From NCBI GenBank assembly GCA_028280735.1, contig JANQLH010000145.1, forward strand, positions 1 to 49,233: DNA of 49,233 nucleotides, written 5' to 3'. This document shows positions 1-9,058 of the stretch, piece by piece. The notes beneath the pieces are model-generated. The model was given only the letters and a program-made list of their open reading frames with translations. It searched no databases and was not told the origin of the DNA. This DNA is from SAR324 cluster bacterium (GTDB lineage Bacteria > SAR324 > XYD2-FULL-50-16). Both the position numbers and the translations under genes were made by a program. The first letter of the stretch is position 1. Every line of letters begins with the position of its first letter.

Positions 1-2
1 CT

Positions 3-1601
3 TGTAACACGGTCAATTGTACAATCAAAAACGCGATGGAGATGAAGGAAAACATTGTCGGTGCTACTGTGGCTAAAACCAGGGACGGAAAGCCGCTTCC
101 CATAAGGGCAAGCTGCGGGTACCTGGCGGATGCAAACAACAACGTCACAGGTGGTTTTGAAGTCATCAACACGATTGACAACCTGGATGAAGGCTTTCTT
201 TCCGTGATGGCGGATGCCGCTTTTAGAACCGATACCAACCTGGTCATTCAAAATATCAATGATGCCGCACTGGATTTTCTGGGATACAAACGAGATGAAG
301 TAGTGGGCAAAATGACCTGTGCGGATTTATGCAAAACACCCGTTTGCAACACCCCGGATTGCACCATCAAAAAATGCATGCAGGATAAAACCACCATTGT
401 GGCCGAAACCGAAGCCAAAGCCAGGGATGGAAGAATAGTTCCCGTAAGAGCGAGCTGCGGTTATTTGATGGACGCCAAAGGAAACATCACTGGCGGTTTT
501 GAAGTGGTTTCCGATAACAGTGCTTTTGTGGATATGGTCGACGTAATGGATGCTGTTGAAAAAGGCGATTTGACCACCAGTGTCAAACAGGAACACCTGG
601 ACAAAAACAACGCCGTCGGCAGAATGGCCAACGCCATCAGCAAAACAGTTTCCAAACTGGCTGCGGTGATGAAGGAAGTAGCCCTTTCAGCCGACTATGT
701 TGCCTCGGGCAGCCAGGAAATTAGTGCGTCATCGCAAGAGCTATCCCAAGGTGCCAGTGAACAAGCCTCCTCTATCGAAGAAACCTCCGCTTCAATGGAA
801 GAAATGAGCGCCAACATTCAACAAAATGCCGATAACTCCAGACAAACCGAACAAATCGCCTTAAAAGCCGCCGTTGATGCCGAAGAAAGCGGAAAAGCGG
901 TGAATGAAGCCGTAGAAGCCATGAAGCAGATTGCCGAAAAAATATCCGTCATTGGTGAAATTGCCCGCCAGACCAATCTCCTTGCTCTTAACGCCGCCAT
1001 TGAAGCTGCCAGGGCCGGAGAACACGGAAAGGGATTTGCGGTAGTGGCGGCTGAAGTACGAAAGCTGGCGGAAAACAGCCAGATTGCAGCAGGTGAGATT
1101 TCAGAGCTTTCTGGCTCCAGCACCAGAATAGCCGAAAATGCCGGATCAAAACTAAACCAGTTGGTTCCGGATATTCAAAAAACCTCTCAACTCGTCCAAG
1201 AGATCAGTGCTTCCTGCGCTGAGCAAAACTCGGGCGTCGTGCAGATCAACCAGGCCCTGCAGCAGCTCAACCAGGTCATTCAGGAAAATACCTCCGCTTC
1301 CGAAGAAATGGCTTCCACATCCGAAGAACTATCCTCTCAAGCTATCCAGTTAAAGGACAATACCCAATATTTCATCGTGGACCAGGAAGTAATTGAACAG
1401 GGGAAAAATTACAATACACATCCACAAGTGACCTATACCCAGCGCAGGTTACCTCCGAATCGCCAGGGACAAAAAGCCGGGAAACCCGCCAATTTACCGA
1501 AACTGGATTATGCAAACAACGCCGGTCTGCAGGAAATGACAGGAGTGGTGGTGAATTTAGGGGAGCAGGAAACAGAGGACCACCAGTTTGAACAGTATTA
1601 A
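3..1601 (+). CDS. Methyl-accepting chemotaxis protein with tandem Cys-rich PAS domains (5' end outside window)
   Basis: Soluble chemoreceptor that would relay a cytoplasmic signal to CheA/CheW. The reading frame is open from the window edge, and residues before the first ATG (position 36) already match the internal repeat ([12 protein letters not shown] against [12 protein letters not shown]), so the gene starts upstream. The visible part has the end of one PAS unit, a full PAS unit (about 55-165, counted from the ATG at 36) and a C-terminal MCP signalling domain with the conserved hairpin tip ([20 protein letters not shown]). Each PAS unit carries a cysteine cluster and ends in SCGYL-x-DA-x-N-x-TGGFEV. 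No membrane segment is visible, so it looks cytoplasmic. The last 60 residues are hydrophilic. The cysteines could bind a metal, haem or an Fe-S cluster, which is inference. Confidence 0.9.
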   Translation, partial: CNTVNCTIKNAMEMKENIVGATVAKTRDGKPLPIRASCGYLADANNNVTGGFEVINTIDNLDEGFLSVMADAAFRTDTNLVIQNINDAALDFLGYKRDEVVGKMTCADLCKTPVCNTPDCTIKKCMQDKTTIVAETEAKARDGRIVPVRASCGYLMDAKGNITGGFEVVSDNSAFVDMVDVMDAVEKGDLTTSVKQEHLDKNNAVGRMANAISKTVSKLAAVMKEVALSADYVASGSQEISASSQELSQGASEQASSIEETSASMEEMSANIQQNADNSRQTEQIALKAAVDAEESGKAVNEAVEAMKQIAEKISVIGEIARQTNLLALNAAIEAARAGEHGKGFAVVAAEVRKLAENSQIAAGEISELSGSSTRIAENAGSKLNQLVPDIQKTSQLVQEISASCAEQNSGVVQINQALQQLNQVIQENTSASEEMASTSEELSSQAIQLKDNTQYFIVDQEVIEQGKNYNTHPQVTYTQRRLPPNRQGQKAGKPANLPKLDYANNAGLQEMTGVVVNLGEQETEDHQFEQY

Positions 1602-1633
1602 AAAAAGCGTTTGAAAAAGAGAAAGCCTTTCCT

Positions 1634-1675
1634 CCATGAATGCTTTTTTGTTTATGACGTCAAAAGCGTTCATGG
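1634..1675. terminator. Hairpin between convergent genes
   Basis: A 14-bp stem (1634-1647 with 1662-1675, one G:T wobble) and a 14-nt loop lie between the convergent chemoreceptor and nucleotidyltransferase genes. The stem arms contain T-rich and A-rich segments, so it may act in both directions. It overlaps the stop codon of the minus-strand gene. Confidence 0.55.
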
Positions 1676-2560
1676 ATTAATAAAACTGTCGATTTTTTCC
1701 CGGCAGTTTTTTTGAGTTAATTCCTTGAGCCTGTTGACTCGATCTGCCAACCATTCCAGCTGTTCTTTACTGATATCAAAGTTATCCATGTCATACCTTG
1801 AATCGATATACGCTCGCTTCAGAAGGATAAAGTTCCGCTTTTCTTCTTCCGTGGATTGAGGAAAAATCGACACAAACGAACGGTGTTGAATAATCACCAG
1901 CTTGTTCAACTTTTCCAAATCGTGGAGTTTAGGCTTGTACCCGGTGAAAACCAGCAGGATTGTCATAAAGAACCGTTCGGCGGCTTGGTGGAGTTCAAAA
2001 GCAGCCTTTAATGGATCATTTCTTTCAAAAGCATGATTAAAATCGATCAAAAAACTGTTGGCACTATTAAACCATTTCTGGAAGTGTCGTTCGGCTTCTT
2101 CCTTCCGCTCTTCTGCCGTTAACACCATTGGTTCGGCCAGTTCACAGCGCTTGGAATCATAAAGCATGATCCCTTCTTTTTGAATATCCTGATAAAAATA
2201 ACGTCCTTTTTTCAGTTCATTGTTTAACGTGCGAATATCGATAACCAGGAGGCTGACCCAGGTGCGAAGCAGTTCATTGCGTTGAAGCTTTTTCTCGACT
2301 CTCGACCAGTAAGCCCATTTTTGGGCGGATTCAACGGATGTGGTCACCACTAAAATATCAAAATCACTTTTATACTCATAGACGATTCCATCCTCCCCGG
2401 TATAGCGATCCTCAACCCAATCCCCCCTTGCGTGACTCCCAAACAGGAGAATCATTTCCGTTTTTTTTCCTGTTTTCTCCAGGATAATAGTGACGATATC
2501 CTGAAGCTCTTCCTGTTTGATATCAGGTAAATGGTCTAAAGAGGTTTTCATAGTCAACAT
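1670..2560 (-). CDS. Nucleotidyltransferase-HEPN fusion protein
   Basis: Two-domain protein of 296 residues. The N-terminal nucleotidyltransferase domain shows GSHARGD at 41-47 and the paired acidic residues D66 and D68 (SDFDIL), the usual metal ligands. The C-terminal half is a HEPN domain (AAERFFMTILL, then TGYKPKLHDLEKL), as in the kanamycin nucleotidyltransferase group. Separate MNT and HEPN genes often form toxin-antitoxin pairs in which the MNT protein adenylylates the HEPN RNase; here both are in one chain, so it may work alone. Substrate unknown. An alternative start is Met4; neither start has a strong ribosome binding site. It stands alone and convergent to the chemoreceptor gene. 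Confidence 0.75.
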   Translation of the reverse strand: MLTMKTSLDHLPDIKQEELQDIVTIILEKTGKKTEMILLFGSHARGDWVEDRYTGEDGIVYEYKSDFDILVVTTSVESAQKWAYWSRVEKKLQRNELLRTWVSLLVIDIRTLNNELKKGRYFYQDIQKEGIMLYDSKRCELAEPMVLTAEERKEEAERHFQKWFNSANSFLIDFNHAFERNDPLKAAFELHQAAERFFMTILLVFTGYKPKLHDLEKLNKLVIIQHRSFVSIFPQSTEEEKRNFILLKRAYIDSRYDMDNFDISKEQLEWLADRVNRLKELTQKNCREKIDSFINP

Positions 2561-2839
2561 TCAATCGTGATCACCAAATCTAAATAATTGAAGATATAGA
2601 TGTATCTATCATAAGTCCCAAAAAAGAAAAACCTCAATGATGTCCCTGGTCAGATTTTGTCGAAATATTCATTTTGTTCTCCACATTTGTGCTTAGCTGT
2701 ACTTTGAGAGTCTTCTTATGGTAACGATCATGGACTTGCCAAGGCTGGCTTTCTCGATAGTCAGCGGAAGGGATAGCCGCCCGTTATAGCCCTTTATTAG
2801 GCGATAAGTTAAAGTGTTGCTTTTACTTTGAACACCAAA
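2561..2839. other. Intergenic, no gene seen
   Basis: Divergent spacer between the nucleotidyltransferase gene and the vapBC pair. No coding frame with recognisable content was found. The promoters of both flanking units must lie here, with the operator at its right edge. Confidence 0.5.
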
Positions 2840-2867
2840 TGTGTATGATAGATTATAAACATACACA
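2840..2867 (+). promoter_or_regulatory. Palindromic operator of the first VapBC pair
   Basis: Perfect 8-bp inverted repeat (TGTGTATG at 2840-2847, CATACACA at 2860-2867) with a 12-bp A/T-rich spacer, ending 11 bp before the antitoxin ATG. Its place and symmetry fit autoregulation by the VapB-VapC complex. A GGAAAAG ribosome binding site follows at 2870-2876. Confidence 0.6.
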
Positions 2868-2878
2868 ATGGAAAAGCA

Positions 2879-3073
2879 ATGAGAACAAATATCGTCATTA
2901 ACGACGAATTAATGGATGAAGCCATGAAGTTGTCCGGTTTCAAAACTAAAAAAGCTGTCGTTGAGGAAGGTTTGAGGTTATTAGTCAAACTTAAGAAACA
3001 ACAAAAAATAAAAACCCTCCGAGGTAAACTGAAATGGGAGGGAAGTCTCGATGAAATGAGGTTGGATAAATGA
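2879..3073 (+). CDS. vapB: VapB-type antitoxin
   Basis: Small 64-residue protein of the VapB/DUF2191 type. The N-terminus (MRTNIVINDELMDEAMKLSG) is the usual DNA-binding beta-alpha-alpha unit, followed by KTKKAVVEEGLRLLV and a charged C-terminal tail that would wrap the toxin. Its last codons overlap the next gene by 4 bp (ATGA), typical translational coupling in type II toxin-antitoxin operons. The preceding palindrome is the probable autoregulatory site. Confidence 0.85.
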   Translation: MRTNIVINDELMDEAMKLSGFKTKKAVVEEGLRLLVKLKKQQKIKTLRGKLKWEGSLDEMRLDK

Positions 3074-3477
3074 TTCTTGTTGATTCTTCGGTTTGGATTG
3101 CGTATTTCAATGGTCATGTAAACTGGCAAACGGATGCATTGGACAAATATTTGGAAAATGAACCGGTTTTAATTGGAGACCTAATTTTAACTGAAGTACT
3201 CCAAGGATTTAAAGCTAACAATGATTTCAATGTTGCTAAGGAATTCCTTGGTTCATTGGATTTTGTTCAATTAGGTGGCTACCATAATGCAATCGCATCT
3301 GCCTCTAACTATCGAACAATGCGAAAACAAGGAATTACTATCAGAAAAACAATCGATGTTCTGATTGGAACGTTTTGCATTGAAAACAATGTTTCCTTGC
3401 TTCACGACGATCATGATTTTGAACCTATGGAAAAAACGTTAGGTTTAAAGGTGCTTGCCTCAAATTCACTCCACTAA
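3070..3477 (+). CDS. vapC: VapC-type PIN-domain ribonuclease toxin
   Basis: PIN-domain toxin of 135 residues. Visible acidic residues of the active site are D5 (LVDSSVWIAYF), E42 (LTEVLQGF), D96 (TIDVLIG) and the D113-D116 cluster near the C-terminus. VapC toxins are Mg-dependent RNases that often cut tRNA or rRNA; the target of this one cannot be read from sequence. It overlaps the antitoxin gene by 4 bp and has no promoter of its own. The length is normal for the family. Confidence 0.88.
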   Translation: MILVDSSVWIAYFNGHVNWQTDALDKYLENEPVLIGDLILTEVLQGFKANNDFNVAKEFLGSLDFVQLGGYHNAIASASNYRTMRKQGITIRKTIDVLIGTFCIENNVSLLHDDHDFEPMEKTLGLKVLASNSLH

Positions 3478-3813
3478 GTTTTCCGTCCAGCGCCGTTTCT
3501 CAGTGGCCGCATGCAAGATTTTGATGTTCACAAAGGATTCGCCGGGAATCTGGATATTTGACTTCGTCCAAGGCCGGCTGCCGGTCCGCTTCAGGGTAGA
3601 AGTAACGGTTGCCCGGCTGCGCCCGCAACAGACCCGCAGTAGCCTTGAGTTATCAATTATTAAACCGCCTTGGGGAATTCCCGGATAAATCTTTCAATAG
3701 TAGGGAATTACAGGAAAAAAGTTTGCCTACAGTCCGGTATATATGTCCCCCGATTTTCACGGAAATGCAATAACGCAAACCGAGTCTCCTGCTGACCCGG
3801 ATTCCTCCCTGTT
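3478..3813. other. Intergenic, no supported gene
   Basis: About 336 bp between VapC and the VOC gene. Open frames exist on both strands but none shows a recognisable domain or a start with a ribosome binding site. The higher G/C at 3560-3650 suggests possible relic coding sequence, not identified. Confidence 0.4.
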
Positions 3814-4188
3814 TCATTCATTGATTACACAAAACCCATTGCCGAAAGGATCTGCACAATAAGCAATAGAACCCCAGTCTCCGCTTTCTCCTCCCTCGTG
3901 ATGTCCTCCCAGTTTTGTTATTTTTGAAACAAGTTCATCGACATTGTCACAAATAAAATCCAAGTGGACCGGTGTCCAATGACGCTCATAGTCACGAACA
4001 ACAGCACCTGATTTGAGAGGTTTTGTTCCCGATTCTCGTTGTAGCAAATATATATCGGTGTTTTCCGCAGAAAGAACAACCATGTTATCTCCCTGGTCAC
4101 GTATTTTCTTGCAACCAAGGGCTTCAACATAAAACGTTTCTGCTTTTTTTAAATCCGGGACATCAATGCTCACTGAAACCTTTATCAT
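3814..4188 (-). CDS. VOC superfamily (glyoxalase/bleomycin-resistance fold) protein
   Basis: A 124-residue single-domain VOC protein. It opens with the usual strand-helix unit (VSIDVPDLKKAETFYVEALGCKK at 4-26) and ends with the matching DPFGNGFCVINE motif; HLDFICDNVDELVSKI is the central repeat start. VOC proteins bind a divalent metal and may isomerise, cleave or simply bind small molecules; the substrate is unknown. The ATG is preceded by AAGGAG at suitable spacing. It stands alone. Confidence 0.8.
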   Translation of the reverse strand: MIKVSVSIDVPDLKKAETFYVEALGCKKIRDQGDNMVVLSAENTDIYLLQRESGTKPLKSGAVVRDYERHWTPVHLDFICDNVDELVSKITKLGGHHEGGESGDWGSIAYCADPFGNGFCVINE

Positions 4189-4272
4189 CTCTCATGCTCC
4201 TTGCAGTTAAACGAACAGAATCATTTAATAGTGAATCGAATCGATTCAGTCCGGTTCGTTAGTTATTACCGA

Positions 4273-4343
4273 ATGACAGATAAATCCCACAGGGTTTATC
4301 TGTCATATGTACATTTACACACCTATAAAAGAACATATGTACA
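4273..4343. repeat. Strong palindrome followed by a short direct repeat
   Basis: A perfect 12-bp inverted repeat (4273-4284 with 4295-4306) whose loop adds a CCC/GGG stem around ACA, giving a very stable hairpin with no T-run. The sequence CATATGTACA then occurs twice, at 4304-4313 and 4334-4343, a 30-bp spacing. It lies upstream of the minus-strand VOC gene and could be a regulator site or a structured repeat. Confidence 0.5.
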
Positions 4344-4468
4344 CTTATTAAAGGCAATATTTTTTAACCTGTCAAGTTGGTTTTAAGAACAGAGATTAAT
4401 TGTTAATCGTTTGGGCTTAATCCCGGGGAGGCGATACGGGAGTAGGCAACGATTTAGCCTCTGTTAAG

Positions 4469-4796
4469 CTAATGGATTTTACGCTGGGCGGATTCCAGCA
4501 GGTTGCTAACCCTTTGCATTTCAGGATGTTCGAACAAGCCGGGATTTTTTAGATAATCCAGCAGCATATCGGTCGCATCGAATCCCCAAAATATTTCCTT
4601 GTTTGCAACCAAGGTTGGTACCCCAAAAATTCCCGCTTCTATGGCTTCGTTAGTATTATTTTTCAGTTGCTCTTTCACTGCAGGCTTACTGATTAACTCA
4701 TTAAAAAGGGGGACGTAGTTGAAATGTTGACATTTGCATAAAGGAACGGGCAGTAAGGAGCAGATCACCCCATCAACTCCCCTATTGCGCCAGTCA
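4469..4796 (-). pseudogene. Truncated DsbA-like / 2-hydroxychromene-2-carboxylate isomerase-like protein
   Basis: Only the C-terminal part of a DsbA-fold protein is recognisable: NTNEAIEAGIFGVPTLV followed by NKEIFWGFDATDMLLDYL, the classic end of HCCA isomerase or FrnE-like proteins. Families of this type are about 200 residues with an N-terminal thioredoxin-like half; here the upstream sequence loses similarity and runs into the 3' end of the START-like gene. The open frame to 4828 gives 119 residues but its first 45 or so do not look like the family. I read it as a gene cut by a deletion or recombination. A short functional product cannot be excluded. Confidence 0.6.
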
Positions 4797-5261
4797 TCAC
4801 CCCGGGCACCCGTCAGGAAACTGGTCACGGACTAAACCGAGTTCAATACCATGCTCCAACCATGCTTTGAGTCCAGCCAGGACTATGGTATAACCGCCTT
4901 TCGAATCGACAGCGACGGGTAAAACTTCTTTGCAACTGCCAGGGAAGTTATTCACGGAAATCTTTACCAATGTTGTTCCATTTTCATAGGAATCAAATGT
5001 CCATTCTACACTGGTTGGATCTTCTTCCCATTCTACCAATATGCGGCGGTTTGTTTCGAACTCTTTGACTGTAAGTTCGTCTCCGACTCCAAACATCTCC
5101 CAATCCCATCGCACCTTTTTCCCTAACTCAAGTTTACCACTACTCTTTGTAAACCAGAATTTTGTAGTAATTTCCGGATTTACAAAAGCTTCAAAAACCT
5201 GGGCAACAGGTTTTCGAATAAGCATTTGAGCTTCTACAACAGGTGATTTGCTGCTGTCCAT
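4797..5261 (-). CDS. SRPBCC (AHSA1/START-like) domain protein
   Basis: A 154-residue protein of the activator-of-Hsp90-ATPase-like family. It starts with VEAQMLIRKPVAQVFEAFVNP and has the internal TKFWFTKSSGKLELGKKVRWDWEMFG stretch with conserved Trp residues, then a C-terminal helix (GLKAWLEHGIEL). Such proteins form a hydrophobic pocket that binds lipids or small molecules. I chose the internal ATG at 5261 because AGGAGTC precedes it; the longer frame to 5339 runs into a MITE-like element. The 3' end borders the truncated DsbA-like frame. Confidence 0.8.
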   Translation of the reverse strand: MDSSKSPVVEAQMLIRKPVAQVFEAFVNPEITTKFWFTKSSGKLELGKKVRWDWEMFGVGDELTVKEFETNRRILVEWEEDPTSVEWTFDSYENGTTLVKISVNNFPGSCKEVLPVAVDSKGGYTIVLAGLKAWLEHGIELGLVRDQFPDGCPG

Positions 5262-5315
5262 AATGACTCCTGAGGATTTTAATACCCTTGCCGGATTGAC
5301 GTAGATACCTATTTT

Positions 5316-5553
5316 AGTGCCTGGACGAATAATAACCAAACCCTATCCAGCTTTGTGCCTGATGTTGGAATTTAGCTTGAAGATTTAGGTGCTGCCGGCA
5401 GTCGGCTTTCACCGTTCGGCTTAAGGTCGCTTCATTACAAGCTATAACCGGCTAAGAGCTGATCGCAGAATGCTGAAAGCACTAATCCTCCAAGATCCAA
5501 GCTGCTTTGAAGCTCTTATTGGTACGGAATAACTTGGTTTTCGTTCGGGCACC
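5316..5553 (-). mobile_element. MITE-like element, copy 1 (inverted relative to the others)
   Basis: About 238 bp bounded by inverted ends AGTGCCTGGACGAAT (5316) and the complement of GGTGCCCGAACGAAAA (ending 5553). Reverse-complemented, it aligns along its length with the elements at 14815-15036 and 19901-20112 (shared blocks: end repeat followed by CCAG, CTGAAAGC, a CCGGC-rich middle, GATAGGG-like stretch). It has no coding capacity. It sits just upstream of the START-like gene and next to a transposase remnant. Confidence 0.65.
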
Positions 5554-5559
5554 ATTCAG

Positions 5560-5821
5560 TAAAACCTTAGTAATTATATATTGGATTGAGGATTTCAATA
5601 AACACAAAAGCCGCACTTTACTGCTCCGACTAAAAGATGGAATTCCCGGTGTCGTTATGGCTGTACATACTTTTGGAGTATACCCGGAATAGTTTCAGCC
5701 CCACATTCACAACATAATAACGGACGGACTATTTACAGTTACCGGTTTGGTTCATGTGATGAAACGGGTGTATCTGAAACCCCTGGAAGAGCTTTTCAAG
5801 GCTGAGAGGAATGCGGGCTAA
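5560..5821 (+). pseudogene. IS91-family transposase remnant
   Basis: In one frame the sequence reads GIPGVVMAVHTFGVYPE, an amber codon (5690-5692), then FQPHIHNIITDGLFTVTGL and a VYLKPLEELFKAE stretch. This is the central part of IS91/IS801-type (Y2) transposases, including the paired-His motif (PHIHN). Both ends of the protein are missing and the frame is interrupted by TAG where the family usually has an aromatic or basic residue, so it is inactive. It abuts a MITE-like element. Confidence 0.75.
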
Positions 5822-5997
5822 AGCTGAGATAGTGGCTGATAATGCGAGTGAGGATAAAAAACTCTATTGCTCTTCCAGCAGTTTGAAATCCGGTAAAACG
5901 ATTGTGCGTTAATTCTATCGTAAATCAATAACTTACCGTCAGGATTTAGTAAGGGAGATACAGCTAATAGTTTTTTGTATTGAACCCTTCAATTAAC

Positions 5998-7602
5998 CTA
6001 TGATGCGGATTCAAGCTTTTTGATTCTTATAAAGCGAATAAGGAGTCCGATCAGAAGTAAAGCACTTAATACTACAACAATGGCAACCAAAATGTTGTAA
6101 GGAAAGCTTAAGGGAGGAAGATAGTATTCCGCAATCCACCAGTAATACTTCCAACCCAGTGAAAGAGAAGTAGAGTTAATAGAATCAGTTCCGAGAACAT
6201 GAGTTTTCGTAAAGGTATGGTCACCCAAATAGGAATTGATATGACTAATTATTTCTTGGTTTCCAACGGGAGTTTTCTGAAGAGCGTATTTTCTATAGAA
6301 ATCAGACAGAAGGATTTCGATACTTTTACCTTGTGATTGCAGTCTTTTATCTATCAGATAAGCGACCAACATTCCTTTGCCATAGATTAGGGCGATCTCG
6401 TCCGAATCGGGTTTTTCCTTTAGCGAGGCTTCCACCAGGGTAGTTACGCTTTTAATGGAAAGAGCATCATATTGCTTGTATCGGGCTGCAATTTCCTTTT
6501 CAAAATACTCCCGGGAAACTAATCCTAAGCCGAGAAGTGATTTTTCGCTGATATATTCGGTAAACCCTTCCTGGAACCAATACCAGTTTTCTTTAAGGTC
6601 AAATCCATGAGATAACCAAATGTGGTGTATTTCATGAGCTAAATGACCTAACAGTTTTCCTTTTAATAGGTTTTGATTAATATGCCTTCCCCATCCCACG
6701 CTGTTAATAACGTTTTGCCGTTTAACCTGGCCGCCGATCGATCTGCTTGCACCCTGATATACACTAGGATCACGATTAATTACAACCAGGATTTCTGATT
6801 CAGGAATGTGTCTGTAAATGGAATAATAGTGTTGAAAAACATCTTCAATGGTCTGGTAGTATTCTTCGTGATTTAGGGCTAGTTGTTTGTCAAAAGCGAT
6901 GACAATAGTTGCGTCGCCAATAGTAAACTCAGTTTTTTGATATAAACCGGCACTTAACAGAATCTCCCCACCCCATCTATCATCTATTACAACCGTCTGT
7001 TCATCAATTTGAGGGTAGCTCGAAACAATTTCCCAACCCAAAGGGAGGTTTTCAATTCTGATAGTATAATTACCAAACAAGCTTAACCCTGTATTGTCGA
7101 TAGCGACCTCCTGCCGGGATTTGAAAGCTTTTACGAAAAAATCCAGGCCGGGAATATGCAGAGTACTCGGCGTGAGGGCTGTAAAATGAACGTCATACGG
7201 AATCTTTGCGGTAGTGAGAACATATGAAAGTGTAAAACCTTTTTGGCCATTAAGCACAAGCGAATATAAATCAAGATCGTCATCTAAACTATTCGGATAT
7301 ATGTTTACCTTTTCAGGAGTCACATTTAATTCGCTAATTCTATCAGCCAGATTGGTGCCTGCATACTTCGACCAGATAAAACTGTTTGAAAATCCAATAA
7401 GAAGCTTTTCCGTTTGAATGTTTTGGAATACAGCGGATACCTTGAGTTGCTGTTGCCCTTGATCAATCCTGACAGTATATGCAACGTCAATACTCGCATC
7501 TGTGTCAGCCCTGCTACTGACGGCATAGCCTGTTGCAAAGCCGACAATCAGGCAGAGAATCAAAACCTTCCACATTAAAAATCTTATAAACGGAACCAAC
7601 AT
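5998..7602 (-). CDS. Membrane-anchored gluzincin metallopeptidase (M61/M1-like)
   Basis: A 534-residue protein with an N-terminal signal or anchor (about 8-30), a large outside domain and a C-terminal membrane helix (503-525) followed by RFIRIKK. The zinc site is HEIHH at 323-327 with the third ligand E345 in WFQEGFTEY, the gluzincin pattern. The N-terminal beta-rich part (IDVAYTVRIDQ) resembles the M61 glycyl-aminopeptidase group. It probably cleaves peptides or proteins on the outer face of the inner membrane; no substrate can be named. An alternative start is Met10; neither has a clear ribosome binding site. It is a lone gene, with no obvious operon partner. Confidence 0.75.
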   Translation of the reverse strand: MLVPFIRFLMWKVLILCLIVGFATGYAVSSRADTDASIDVAYTVRIDQGQQQLKVSAVFQNIQTEKLLIGFSNSFIWSKYAGTNLADRISELNVTPEKVNIYPNSLDDDLDLYSLVLNGQKGFTLSYVLTTAKIPYDVHFTALTPSTLHIPGLDFFVKAFKSRQEVAIDNTGLSLFGNYTIRIENLPLGWEIVSSYPQIDEQTVVIDDRWGGEILLSAGLYQKTEFTIGDATIVIAFDKQLALNHEEYYQTIEDVFQHYYSIYRHIPESEILVVINRDPSVYQGASRSIGGQVKRQNVINSVGWGRHINQNLLKGKLLGHLAHEIHHIWLSHGFDLKENWYWFQEGFTEYISEKSLLGLGLVSREYFEKEIAARYKQYDALSIKSVTTLVEASLKEKPDSDEIALIYGKGMLVAYLIDKRLQSQGKSIEILLSDFYRKYALQKTPVGNQEIISHINSYLGDHTFTKTHVLGTDSINSTSLSLGWKYYWWIAEYYLPPLSFPYNILVAIVVVLSALLLIGLLIRFIRIKKLESAS

Positions 7603-7960
7603 AACTGATTTGATGTTTGTTTTGATATCAGCCTTTTACGGGTAACAACTAAACTCCATGTACCAAGCTATTAGAGAAGATCTTTGGTTTGTAAATCCAA
7701 AATTAAACCAGTTTAAGCTTGTTTTCAATGTCCATTTTCGATGTTGATAAAATGCCTATAAAGCTAGTCCAGTGACCTGATACCAAATCCTAAAAATTAG
7801 TATGTTGTGAGGTCTACCTAAAAATCCGAAGATGCAAGCCTGACCCCCATCATACGTGCGCTAAGTCCAAAAATAGCCGGCGTTGACAAACATGAATAAT
7901 CTGTAGACAGTTTCATAAGAAATCGCTTGGAGGTTGTCACCATAATATCACAAGTAGTGT
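7603..7960. other. Divergent spacer
   Basis: No gene seen. A 14-bp piece GCAAGCCTGACCCC at 7834-7847 is the reverse complement of a piece of the repeat cluster near 32880. A TTGACA lies at 7883-7888, a possible -35 box for the DUF1007 gene, without a convincing -10. Confidence 0.4.
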
Positions 7961-8569
7961 ATGAGTCGCAGAGTATTCAGTGTTTTGACGGTTTTCATTT
8001 CATCATTATCATGCTTTCTTCCCTGTCAGATGCATGCTTTTGCACACCCTCATGTTTTCATCGAAAATCATGTTACCGTCATATTTGATAACGAAGGTCT
8101 GGCCGGTTTTCAACTGCGTTGGAAGTTTGATGAAATGACCAGCAGTATTTTCATTATGGATTTTGATTCCAACAGAGACGGAACAATTGACAGGAAAGAA
8201 GAGCAAATATTGAAAACACAGGCGTTTGAAAGCATGCGGAATTATCATTACATGACTTCCGTTTCAATAGACAACAAGGAATTCAAAGTTCAATATGTTC
8301 AGGATTTCTATAGCTTGGTTGAAGGCGGGATTTTGAGTTATAATTTTTTTGTTCCCTGCCATGTCAAAGCTATTTCAACCGACAAGGAAATAAGGATTAG
8401 TGTTTACGACAGTGATTTTTTTATCGAGTATACATTGAACAAAGATGTACACATTCATCCAACCTCCTCGATCGCCTATAGATTCAAGATAGAAAAAAAC
8501 CTCAACAAATCTTACTATTTTGAACAACTTCATCCCACCGAGATTATTATCAACTTCAAAAAAAAGTAG
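7961..8569 (+). CDS. DUF1007 family periplasmic protein, probable nickel-uptake accessory
   Basis: A 202-residue exported protein with a signal peptide (1-28) followed by the family's HPHVF (H29, H31). DUF1007 proteins accompany nickel or cobalt permeases (NikK-type), and the mature N-terminal His is thought to bind nickel. Residues 69-80 (DSNRDGTIDRKE) form a near-perfect EF-hand loop with ligands at positions 1, 3, 5, 9 and 12, so calcium binding is likely; this loop is common in the family. The next transcribed genes are a nickel-type ABC transporter behind a NikR-like operator, supporting the role. The ribosome binding site is weak. Function is by family and context. Confidence 0.8.
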   Translation: MSRRVFSVLTVFISSLSCFLPCQMHAFAHPHVFIENHVTVIFDNEGLAGFQLRWKFDEMTSSIFIMDFDSNRDGTIDRKEEQILKTQAFESMRNYHYMTSVSIDNKEFKVQYVQDFYSLVEGGILSYNFFVPCHVKAISTDKEIRISVYDSDFFIEYTLNKDVHIHPTSSIAYRFKIEKNLNKSYYFEQLHPTEIIINFKKK

Positions 8570-8995
8570 CGTAACACCGGTTCCCGTAATAATCAGCCTG
8601 CTATCGCCTCCCCTGTCAACTGACTGTTATGTATCTGTTCCCCTTTTAAATCCAAACCCATAGAAGCCTTGACAGCTTTTCAAACTCCCCGGCATTGATA
8701 AACGACAGCCTGCGAACGCTTAGGAATATCTTGTCCGACAGAATCTATTTTACTCGAAAACAAGGATAGGGGACAGGGGTTTCAAGCAAAGAGGAATTCA
8801 TCAAATGCATCATGCTAACGGAGACAAACCGCTTTTCTGTTTATTAGCGAATGAGGACTGAAAGAGACAGGATTGCAAGAAATCATATTGCAGAACAAAT
8901 TATCGAACCCTTCTGACCTTTCACCTGAATTAAACCTAACCAATCAAAACGGGATAATGGATCAACACTTGACACATTTTTCAAAATAGTGTCTG
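8570..8995. other. Intergenic, no gene seen
   Basis: About 430 bp between the DUF1007 gene and the transporter operon. Short pieces such as GGGGACAGGGG and GGGGAACAG (reverse strand) resemble repeat debris. A TTGACA at 8969-8974 could be the -35 of the transporter promoter. Confidence 0.4.
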
Positions 8996-9030
8996 TTTGG
9001 TGTTACATATTGCAAATAAGTAACACCAAA
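8996..9030 (+). promoter_or_regulatory. NikR-like operator
   Basis: Perfect 11-bp inverted repeat: TTTGGTGTTAC at 8996-9006 and GTAACACCAAA at 9020-9030, separated by 13 bp. Its core GTGTTAC-N13-GTAACAC matches, as I recall it, the NikR consensus predicted for Deltaproteobacteria. It ends 28 bp before the first transporter gene, so nickel-loaded NikR would shut the operon off. Confidence 0.72.
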
Positions 9031-9058
9031 CATTGACCAATGATTCCCAAGTGTTGTT

